Assembly: GCA_903847545.1 (NCBI GenBank)
Contig: CAINDZ010000558.1
Coordinates: 1-11,719, forward strand
Source of the DNA: an uncultured bacterium
Lineage (GTDB): Bacteria; Krumholzibacteriota; Krumholzibacteriia; LZORAL124-64-63
Direction: 5' to 3'
DNA length: 11,719 nucleotides
Shown: positions 6,671-11,719 of the stretch, piece after piece
How the letters are laid out: each line of letters begins with the position of its first letter
Numbering within the stretch: the stretch's first letter is position 1
The notes under the pieces: generated by a model
The model's database searches: none
What the model saw: the letters and a program-made list of their open reading frames with translations, nothing else
Told to the model about the DNA's origin: nothing
Program-made: the position numbers and the translations under genes

Positions 6671-7357
6671 ATGGCCCGTTGCGGCAAGCGGCGTTCGACA
6701 AACAGCATCGCGTCCGGCCTGGCGATTTCCACGACAATCTGCGCGATCATCCTGGTCATGGGCATGACGATGGCGGCCGCCGCCAATGCCCAGAACCTGT
6801 ATTGCTGCACGGCCACCATGGCGGCCCCCGCTGATGCGGCGCCGGTCCTGTACAACCTGCCCAACGGAGGCGGTGCGCCTCTCACCCAGGCCGGTTCGGC
6901 CTCGGGCATCGTCGATGCCACGATCACCCTGAATCTCCGCACCGACGCCTGTGTGCCCCTGGCCAACTTCACGGCCACCGACATGTGGCTGGAGAAGGAG
7001 GCCGTGGCCGGCACGGACAATTTCGTGGCCTGCTCGTCGGGCACGACCGCCGACGCCAACACCGACGCCAACGGTGTCACGACCTGGACCGCGCCGCTGC
7101 GCGCCGGTGGCTGGTCGACGTCCAGGACGGTCGTCGTCGTCGCCGGCACGGCGATTTTCGAGAGCGCGCCGCTCAACCTGCGCCACAACAGCGCGGACCT
7201 GAACGGTGACGGCGTGGCCAACCTGTCGGACATCCCGCTGTTCGCCGGCGACTATCTCGGTCCCTATGCCTTCCGGTCGGACCTCATGTTCGACGGCGCC
7301 GTGAACCTGAGCGACATCCCGCGTCTGGCTGCGGGCATCGGCGCGGCGTGCCCGTAG
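6671..7357 (+). CDS. Secreted protein with dockerin-like EF-hand tail
   Basis: A 228-residue exported protein. A basic start (MARCGKRRS) is followed by a hydrophobic segment at about 17-38 and a likely cleavage after ANA (38-40). Residues about 42-170 are beta-rich, with ANTDANGVTTWTAPLRAGGW and SRTVVVVAGT resembling invasin/Big-type Ig-like repeats, and four Cys in the mature part (C45, C46, C94, C121). Residues 174-228 hold two EF-hand-like loops, DLNGDGVANLSDIP and DLMFDGAVNLSDIP, the layout of a type I dockerin-like domain that binds calcium and, in other systems, a cohesin. The second loop has M and F in place of the usual polar residues, so its calcium site is weaker. No cohesin is visible in the window; in uncultured FCB-like genomes such tails occur on many secreted proteins without a cellulosome. 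GGAGG at 6657-6661, 9 nt before ATG, supports the start. Confidence 0.8.
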   Translation: MARCGKRRSTNSIASGLAISTTICAIILVMGMTMAAAANAQNLYCCTATMAAPADAAPVLYNLPNGGGAPLTQAGSASGIVDATITLNLRTDACVPLANFTATDMWLEKEAVAGTDNFVACSSGTTADANTDANGVTTWTAPLRAGGWSTSRTVVVVAGTAIFESAPLNLRHNSADLNGDGVANLSDIPLFAGDYLGPYAFRSDLMFDGAVNLSDIPRLAAGIGAACP

Positions 7358-7403
7358 GGATGCGCGGCGCGTTCCCGCGGCCGGCACGACGGCAGGGGAC
7401 GTG

Positions 7404-7421
7404 AGTTGCGCCGGCGCAAGT
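7404..7421. repeat. Dispersed 18-bp palindrome, copy 5, between convergent genes
   Basis: AGTTGCGCCGGCGCAAGT, identical to copy 4. It sits 46 bp past the dockerin-like stop and 28 bp past the fic stop on the other strand, so a symmetric hairpin here would be read in both transcripts. A further palindrome, CCGCGCGCGG, lies at about 7432-7441. Confidence 0.88.
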
Positions 7422-7449
7422 GCCCGGGGGCGCCGCGCGCGGATGGGCC

Positions 7450-8508
7450 CTACGCGCGCTGATACCAGCTTCCGCGGCCGACCCCGTGTCGTTCCAGGCG
7501 CCTCGCCGCCACAAGCGCGGCGAGGTGCTTCTTGATCGTGTTCCGGTTGGCCCCGGTCAGGGCGACGAGTTCGCCGATCGTGGCGCGTTCGTGCGCCGTG
7601 ACCACGTCCAGGATGCGCCGGGACAACTCGGGCAGCGCATCGGCCAGGAGGCGTTCGCGGGCCAGCTTGGCCTCGAGGTTCCGCTTCTGCTGTCCAAGCG
7701 CGCCGAGGAAATAGGCGAGCCAGGGCTCCCAGTCGGGCTCCGGATCGCCGATCGTCTTCTGCGTCCGGCGCAGGGCCAGGTAATAGCTTTCCTTGGACTG
7801 CTCGACCACGTTTTCCAGCGACGCATACGATACGTAGTTGTAGCCGCAGCGCAGGAGCAGCAGCGTCGTCAGGATGCGCGACAGGCGCCCATTGCCGTCC
7901 TGGAACGGGTGGATCTCCAGGAACACGACCGTGAAGACGGCGATGGCCACGAGCGGGTGCACCGCGCGTCCCTCGAGAACCTCGCGAGTCCAGGCGACGA
8001 TCTCGGCCATGCGGCGCGGCGTGTCGAACGGCGAGGCGGTCTCGAAGATGACGCCGATCTCCCGACCCTCGGCATCAAAGGCGCTGACGTGGTTGGGCAG
8101 CGTCTTGTAGGAGCCCCGGTGGCGTTCGTCCTTCGCGCTGTGCGCGAGCAGGTCGCGATGCAGTTGCCGGATGTGGTTCTCGGTCAGGTCGATGTGCTCG
8201 CAATGCGCGAACACCATCTCCATGACCTGGGCATAGCCCGCCACTTCCTGCTCGTCACGTGAGGCGAAGGAACGGATTTCGAGGTTGGCGAGCAGGCGCT
8301 CCACCTCGGCGTCGCTGAGCCGGCTGCCCTCGATGCGCGTCGATGAGCCGACGCTCTCGATGGTCGCCACCCGTCGCAGGGCGGAGAGCCGCGCGGGGGG
8401 CAGGCGGCCGACGTCCTGCCACAGGCCTTTGAACTCGTCGATTTCGGCGACCAGCGACAAGATCTCGGGGGTCACCCGGAGCGATTGCAGGGAAGGTCTC
8501 ATACCCAT
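7450..8508 (-). CDS. Class II Fic-domain protein (AMP transferase) with C-terminal winged helix
   Basis: The product (352 residues) is a full-length Fic protein of the Fic_N plus Fic plus winged-helix type. Residues 56-61, STRIEG, match the inhibitory (S/T)xxxE(G/N) motif that lies before the core in class II Fic proteins; E60 would block ATP gamma-phosphate. The catalytic loop HPFQDGNGRLSR at 200-211 is complete (H200, F202, D204, N206, R208), so activity is expected: AMP transfer to Ser/Thr/Tyr of a target, and often AMP removal or self-modification. Residues about 292-345 (RRILDVVTAHERATIGELVA ... RNTIKKHLAAL) form a winged helix-turn-helix, so the protein can probably bind DNA. ATG at 8508 or 8502 is chosen; a GTG at 8556 would add a hydrophobic tail read through the repeat array and is unlikely. 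The Shine-Dalgarno is weak. The repeat array over the start codon suggests autoregulation. No partner gene is seen. Confidence 0.85.
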   Translation of the reverse strand: MGMRPSLQSLRVTPEILSLVAEIDEFKGLWQDVGRLPPARLSALRRVATIESVGSSTRIEGSRLSDAEVERLLANLEIRSFASRDEQEVAGYAQVMEMVFAHCEHIDLTENHIRQLHRDLLAHSAKDERHRGSYKTLPNHVSAFDAEGREIGVIFETASPFDTPRRMAEIVAWTREVLEGRAVHPLVAIAVFTVVFLEIHPFQDGNGRLSRILTTLLLLRCGYNYVSYASLENVVEQSKESYYLALRRTQKTIGDPEPDWEPWLAYFLGALGQQKRNLEAKLARERLLADALPELSRRILDVVTAHERATIGELVALTGANRNTIKKHLAALVAARRLERHGVGRGSWYQRA

Positions 8509-8584
8509 AAACGTACCCAAAAATACCCATAATGGCAAGCAAAATACGGGCAGCACCCATAAAAAGACCCATAAATACCCATAA
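8503..8584 (-). promoter_or_regulatory. Iterated operator-like array upstream of fic (two triplets of ACCCATAA)
   Basis: On the plus strand ACCCATAA starts at 8503, 8525, 8555, 8567 and 8577, and a variant ACCCAAAA at 8515. The distances are 12, 10, 30, 12 and 10 bp, so the two triplets have the same internal spacing and repeat 52 bp apart; the 30-bp blocks agree at 26 positions. The boxes are about one helical turn apart, which places them on the same DNA face. The leftmost box contains the fic ATG. The array is AT-rich in otherwise GC-rich DNA and must include the fic promoter region, although no clear -35/-10 pair could be assigned. Confidence 0.75.
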
Positions 8585-8605
8585 ACGGGGGCAAAGCTGC
8601 CGACA

Positions 8606-8624
8606 GATCGCGATGAGCGCGATC
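8606..8624. promoter_or_regulatory. Perfect 7-bp inverted repeat between fic promoter and GH16 terminus
   Basis: GATCGCG (8606-8612) and CGCGATC (8618-8624) enclose ATGAG. It lies just upstream of the fic repeat array and 6 bp from palindrome copy 6. It may be an operator or an RNA hairpin; no T-run follows on either strand. Confidence 0.45.
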
Positions 8625-8630
8625 ACGCGG

Positions 8631-8648
8631 ACTTGCGCCGGCGCAAGT
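8631..8648. repeat. Dispersed 18-bp palindrome, copy 6 (perfect)
   Basis: A perfect ACTTGCGCCGGCGCAAGT, 102 bp past the GH16 stop (minus strand) and about 122 bp upstream of fic. Its last three bases, AGT, are the first three bases of the neighbouring 14-bp tandem repeat. Confidence 0.9.
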
Positions 8649-8750
8649 GGTCGTGGTCCAGTGGTCGTGGTCCAGTGGTCGTGGTCCAGTGGTCGTGGTC
8701 CAGTGGTGGTCGTCCAGTGGCGGTCGTCCAGTGGCGGTGGTCCAGTCGCC
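8646..8750. repeat. 14-bp minisatellite, seven full units and a half
   Basis: The unit AGTGGTCGTGGTCC occurs four times exactly (8646-8701), then three times with one to three substitutions (8702-8743), then a partial unit AGTCGCC. It ends directly against the GH16 stop codon (8751-8753). The unit length is not a multiple of three and neither strand contains a stop, so long chance frames run through it. The degenerate copies are on the GH16 side and the identical ones on the palindrome side, which suggests recent expansion from the palindrome end. Confidence 0.92.
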
Positions 8751-9563
8751 CTACTCCGCCGCGTCCTTGAACACCCGCACGTAATCCACGGTCATCACCT
8801 GCGGGAACACGGTCGACGCGTCCGGCGAGCCGACCCAGTTGCCGCCCACGGCCACGTTCAGGATGATGAAGAACGGGTGGTCGAAGACCCACTGCGTGCC
8901 GGCGGGGATGCTGGCGGGCGTGGCGCGGTGGTAGTTGATGCCGTCGATCGACCAGGTGATGGCCGAGGCGTCCCACTCGATGGCGTAGACGTGGAAGTCC
9001 TGGTCCAGGCCGACGGCCGCCTGGTAGGTCTGCGTGATGGGGTTGCCGCCCGAGTAGCCGGGGCCGTGAATGGTGCCGACCAGCGTGCGCGGGAACTGGC
9101 CGCGGAACTCCATGATGTCGACCTCGCCGCACTGCGGCCAGCCGACCGTGTCGATGTCGTTGCCCAGCAGCCAGAACGCGGGCCAGATGCCCTGGCCGAC
9201 CGGCAGCTTGATGCGCGCCTCGAAGCGGCCGTGCGCCTGCTCGAACAGGCCCTTGGTCTTGACGCGGGCCGAGGTGTACGAGCGGCCGGCGTAGTCCTCG
9301 CGGCGGGCGGTGATCACCAGGTTGCCCAGGCCGTCGTAGGTGGCGTTGTTGGCCAGGCTGGTGTCGTACTCGAGCTGGTTGTTGCCCCAGCCGGTGCCCA
9401 CATCGTAGCGCCACTTCGCGGTGTCCAGGCGCGCGCCGGCCGTGCCGTCGCCCTCCTCGGACCAGACCTGCGTCCAGACGACGGGCTTCGTCTCCTCGCC
9501 GCAGCCCGGCGTGGAGGCGAGCGCCAGCAGGCCCAGCAGCATGACCAGTTGCGCGCGCTTCAT
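8751..9563 (-). CDS. Glycoside hydrolase family 16 beta-glucanase, probable lipoprotein
   Basis: The product (270 residues) is a compact GH16 enzyme of the laminarinase/lichenase type, cleaving beta-1,3 or mixed beta-1,3/1,4-glucans with retention of configuration. The signature GEVDIMEF at 146-153 gives nucleophile E147, D149 and acid/base E152. Other family landmarks are WGNNQLEYDT (59-68), LVITARRE (82-89), KGLFEQAHGRFEARIKLP (104-121), GIWPAFWLLGND (125-136) and FFIILNVAVGGNWVG (231-245). The N-terminus MKRAQLVMLLGLLALASTPGC looks like a lipoprotein signal with C21 as lipid site, though TPG before the Cys is an imperfect lipobox. The enzyme is probably anchored at the cell surface or in the periplasm, without an added binding module. 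The ATG overlaps the stop of the ROK gene as ATGA and has no ribosome-binding site of its own, so it is translationally coupled. Substrate specificity cannot be decided from sequence alone. Confidence 0.92.
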   Translation of the reverse strand: MKRAQLVMLLGLLALASTPGCGEETKPVVWTQVWSEEGDGTAGARLDTAKWRYDVGTGWGNNQLEYDTSLANNATYDGLGNLVITARREDYAGRSYTSARVKTKGLFEQAHGRFEARIKLPVGQGIWPAFWLLGNDIDTVGWPQCGEVDIMEFRGQFPRTLVGTIHGPGYSGGNPITQTYQAAVGLDQDFHVYAIEWDASAITWSIDGINYHRATPASIPAGTQWVFDHPFFIILNVAVGGNWVGSPDASTVFPQVMTVDYVRVFKDAAE

Positions 9564-10822
9564 GACGACGCCACGCCCGAGGCGCCCGCATCCACGCGCG
9601 GGAACAGGCGCGAGTCGGCCAGCGCCGCCTTCAGCACCATCGTCGAGGCGCCGATCGCGATGCCCAGGTCGCCGAGGCCGCCGGCGCGGATCTCGGCCGC
9701 GGCCACCGAGCTGACCAGCGTGCGGCTGACGATCGTCTCGCGCAGCGGCACCAGCAGCAGGTCGCCCAGGCGCGCCAGCATGCCGCCGATGATGACCATC
9801 GACGGGTTCATGATGTTCAAGAGGCCGGCCACGGCGCGGCCCAGGTGCGCGGCGGCCTCCTGCGCCACCTGCTGCGCCAGCGGGTCGCCGGCCAGGGCGG
9901 CGTTCTCCAGCTCGACGATGGTGATGGCCCGGCCCGCGAGCGGGCTGTCGGGGAACTGGGGGGCCAGTTCGGCGGCGCGCTCGACCAGCGCCGGGGCGCC
10001 GGCCTTCGTGACCAGGCAGCCGCGCAGGCCGCACACGCAGGGCTTGCCCTGCGCGTCGATGGACAGGTGGCCGATCTCGCCCGCCACGCCGGTGGCGCCG
10101 CGGTAGATCTCGCCGCCGATGACGTGGCCCGAGCCGATGCCCATCGCCAGCTTGATGTAGGCCAGGTCGTCGACGCCCTGCCCGGCGCCCCACCAGTGCT
10201 CGGCCAGCGCGCCCAGGTTGGCGTCGTTGTCGACCATCAGCGGCACGCCCAGGCGCGTGGCGAGGTCGTCCAGTCCCAGCCGGCCTTCCCAGGCGGGCAG
10301 GACGATGGTCGACAGGCGGTCGGGCTGTGAAGGGTTCACCGGACTGGGCACGGCCACGCCGATGCCCACCAGCGGGCGGTTGCCGGCGGCGGGCGCCGTC
10401 AGGCAGAGGTCGCACAGCTCGCCGACCAGGGCGCGCGTGCCGGCCGGGTCGGTGCGCACGGCGTGCTCGCGCGAGTGCCACACCAGCACGCGGCCGCGCA
10501 GGTCGGTCAGCGCCACCACGACGTGGGTGGCGCCCATCTCGACGCCGAGGATGACGCAGCTGTCGTCCTGGAACTCGAGCACGATGGGGCGGCGGCCGCC
10601 GCGCGAGGGGCCCTCACCCATCTCGGCGACGATGCCCATGGGCAGGATCTCGCCGACGATCTCCGAGACCGTCGAGCGCGACAGGTCGGCCAGGCCGGCG
10701 ATCTCGGCGCGCGAGATGCGGCGCTTCTGCCAGATCAGCCGCAGGACGGCGTCCGCGAGGGGACGCGGACGGCCCGGGTCCGTGCGGCGCAGGCCCTTCC
10801 AGCTGAGATCCTCGTTGTACAT
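9560..10822 (-). CDS. ROK-family transcriptional regulator (NagC/XylR-like)
   Basis: The product (420 residues) joins a DNA-binding domain to a sugar-kinase-like domain. Residues about 22-85 form a winged helix (RISRAEIAGLADLSRSTVSE) ending in the typical GGRRP. The kinase-like part shows GVEMGATHVVVALTDLRG at 93-110, where the usual first Asp of the phosphate-binding DxGxT is Glu, then GIGVAVPSPVN, VDNDAN (197-202, catalytic-base position D200) and the ROK zinc site, EIGH (249-252) with CVCGLRGC (262-269), complete. It most likely represses its operon until a sugar, perhaps a glucan product, binds. An added kinase activity is unlikely but not excluded. ATG at 10822 is preferred because a GGAAGGG lies upstream; a GTG at 10852 would add ten residues without such a signal. 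The gene starts 42 bp behind the stop of the upstream gene and overlaps the GH16 gene by four bases. Confidence 0.9.
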   Translation of the reverse strand: MYNEDLSWKGLRRTDPGRPRPLADAVLRLIWQKRRISRAEIAGLADLSRSTVSEIVGEILPMGIVAEMGEGPSRGGRRPIVLEFQDDSCVILGVEMGATHVVVALTDLRGRVLVWHSREHAVRTDPAGTRALVGELCDLCLTAPAAGNRPLVGIGVAVPSPVNPSQPDRLSTIVLPAWEGRLGLDDLATRLGVPLMVDNDANLGALAEHWWGAGQGVDDLAYIKLAMGIGSGHVIGGEIYRGATGVAGEIGHLSIDAQGKPCVCGLRGCLVTKAGAPALVERAAELAPQFPDSPLAGRAITIVELENAALAGDPLAQQVAQEAAAHLGRAVAGLLNIMNPSMVIIGGMLARLGDLLLVPLRETIVSRTLVSSVAAAEIRAGGLGDLGIAIGASTMVLKAALADSRLFPRVDAGASGVASS

Positions 10823-10864
10823 CCGGCGCTCGTCCCTTCCGTGTCCCGTCACCCGCGGCGGATG

Positions 10865-11719
10865 TTACTTGTGCCAGTAGATATTGTCCACCAGCACCAG
10901 CTGGGCGTCGGTCGTGCTCAGGATGAGCTGGCCGATGTGGTTCTTCACCAGGCCCACGTTGAACGGGAAGCTGGACATGGGGATCTCGAGCGACGACCAG
11001 CCGCCGGGCGTGAAGGCCGGCGTCGAGGCGGCGTTCAGCGTGACCTCGGCCTGGCCGTTCATCGTCGTGCCGGCGCTGGTCGAGTAGTTGACCAGCTTCA
11101 CCTTGAAGTCGGTGCCGGCCGGCGCGTACACGTCCAGGTGCATGTGGGTCATCTGCGAGATGTCGATGTTCTGCGCCTGGAACACGATGCCGACGAAGTT
11201 CAGGCCCGAGTACATGATCGTGGCGTCGCCGCCGATCGTGTAGGTCTCGTTCTGCGCCGTCGAGTACTGCCAGTGCGGGTTCCAGCTGGTGACCGGCCAG
11301 TTGCCGTAGGTGTCGCTGTACAGCGAGATCACGTCGGCCTCGGGCACCGTCGGCACGGGCGCCGCCGTGGCCGGGGCGTCGTAGCCGGTCAGCGTGACCG
11401 CGCCTGTCACGTCGAGGGTCTTGAGGATGCCGTCCGGCTGCGTCGTCTCCATCGTGCCGGTGATGCTGGCGGTGCCCGTGCCGACGACGCGGATCGTCCT
11501 GCCCTGCACCTCGGCCACCGACGGGTCGGACGACGTGAAGTTGAAGTAGCCCGGCATGTGGTTCACGGTCACGTCGGCGCCGTTGACGTTGAAGATCGTC
11601 GAGATGCCGTCGATGGAGGCCGTTCCGCCCTTGAAATACTGCTTGTTGGACGCGGTGATGGTCGGGCGCACGTTGCTGATGGTGGCGAGGTTCTCCCAGT
11701 GGATGTCGTCGAACCACAG
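10865..11719 (-). CDS. Secreted glycan-binding protein, Ig-like plus carbohydrate-binding domains (5' end outside window)
   Basis: The frame stays open to the right edge (LWFDDIHWENLATI first), so the start, any signal peptide and possible catalytic domains are missing; 284 residues are visible. The opening WFDDIHWE looks like the closing strand of a preceding carbohydrate-binding module. An Ig-like segment follows, RPTITASNKQYFKGG to VRVVGTGTASITGTM-like strands, with FTSSDPSVAEVQG as in Big-type repeats. After a PVPTVPEADVISLYSD linker comes a domain of about 160 residues (LNFVGIVFQAQNIDIS, MTHMHLDVYAP, DFKVKLVNY, GGWSSLEIPMSSF, GQLILSTTDAQLVLVDNIYW). This domain recurs at the C-terminus of GH16 laminarinases and surface glycan-binding proteins of Bacteroidetes-like bacteria, which I recall rather than looked up. 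It is the first visible gene of the operon with the ROK regulator and GH16 enzyme and may itself be a glucanase further upstream. Confidence 0.78.
   Translation of the reverse strand: MWFDDIHWENLATISNVRPTITASNKQYFKGGTASIDGISTIFNVNGADVTVNHMPGYFNFTSSDPSVAEVQGRTIRVVGTGTASITGTMETTQPDGILKTLDVTGAVTLTGYDAPATAAPVPTVPEADVISLYSDTYGNWPVTSWNPHWQYSTAQNETYTIGGDATIMYSGLNFVGIVFQAQNIDISQMTHMHLDVYAPAGTDFKVKLVNYSTSAGTTMNGQAEVTLNAASTPAFTPGGWSSLEIPMSSFPFNVGLVKNHIGQLILSTTDAQLVLVDNIYWHK

Noticed and set aside
6581..7387. A 268-codon minus-strand frame opposite the dockerin-like gene
   Set aside because: The plus strand carries a signal peptide, EF-hand loops and a GGAGG ribosome-binding site; the minus product is low-complexity Arg/Gly/Val.
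8503..8584. Plasmid or phage replication iterons
   Set aside because: The boxes resemble iterons in spacing, but no Rep-like gene or DnaA box is seen and the array overlaps the fic start, so an operator is the simpler reading.
4504..8648. Palindromes as integron attC sites
   Set aside because: They lack the GTTRRRY and RYYYAAC core sites and the longer imperfect stem, and no tyrosine integrase is in the window; only the general cassette idea is kept, as a finding.
8503..8750. A CRISPR array from the repeats upstream of fic
   Set aside because: The 8-bp boxes and 14-bp tandem units are too short, have no spacer-sized unique sequence between them, and no cas gene is present.
8532..10106. A 524-codon open frame on the plus strand through the minisatellite and across GH16 and ROK
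   Set aside because: The 14-bp repeat has no stops in any frame and links to antisense of GH16/ROK; the minus-strand genes have clear catalytic and zinc motifs.

Overview
The window looks like a piece of a high-GC, diderm (Gram-negative) bacterium. It carries the end of an outer-membrane beta-barrel gene and several exported proteins. One exported protein ends in a FlgD-like immunoglobulin fold and another in a dockerin-like double EF-hand. This pairing is common in uncultured FCB-group lineages such as Eisenbacteria, Krumholzibacteriota and Latescibacterota. The phylum assignment is an inference from these architectures, not a proof.

Layout, left to right. (1) 2-262: the 3' end of a beta-barrel gene, with a clear rho-independent terminator at 289-321. 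(2) 426-1154, minus strand: a two-TM-helix protein of unknown function. (3) 1155-2449: a decayed stretch with a palindrome, an IS91-like transposase remnant that carries an internal stop, and a probable frameshifted gene. (4) 2450-4432: two plus-strand genes, an unknown protein and a putative HExxH metallopeptidase. A second scrap of the same IS end at 4611-4650 lies on the far side, so this pair is bracketed by directly repeated IS debris. (5) 4792-8508: four single genes, namely a 5'-truncated HipA-type kinase, a secreted C-type-lectin-like protein, a secreted dockerin-like protein, and a class II Fic protein on the minus strand. (6) 8751 to the right edge, minus strand: a glycan-utilisation operon. 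In transcription order it holds a secreted protein with Ig-like and carbohydrate-binding domains (5' end outside the window), a ROK-family regulator and a GH16 beta-glucanase. The last two overlap by ATGA. A beta-glucan-sensing and degrading role is likely.

The most striking non-genic feature is a near-identical 18-bp palindrome, ACTTGCGCCGGCGCAAGT, present six times at 1411, 4504, 5606, 6504, 7404 and 8631. Every copy is outside intact coding sequence. Five of the six lie within about 105 bp downstream of a stop codon, and they separate hipA, lectin, dockerin and fic one gene at a time. Two copies share a longer unit of about 50 bp.

The second notable signal is upstream of fic. Six ACCCATAA-type boxes form two triplets with identical 12-bp and 10-bp internal spacing, 52 bp apart. 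The array overlaps the fic start codon and looks like an operator. It sits next to a perfect inverted repeat, a palindrome copy and a 14-bp minisatellite, all packed between fic and the GH16 gene.

No tRNA, rRNA, CRISPR array, integrase or reverse transcriptase was recognised.
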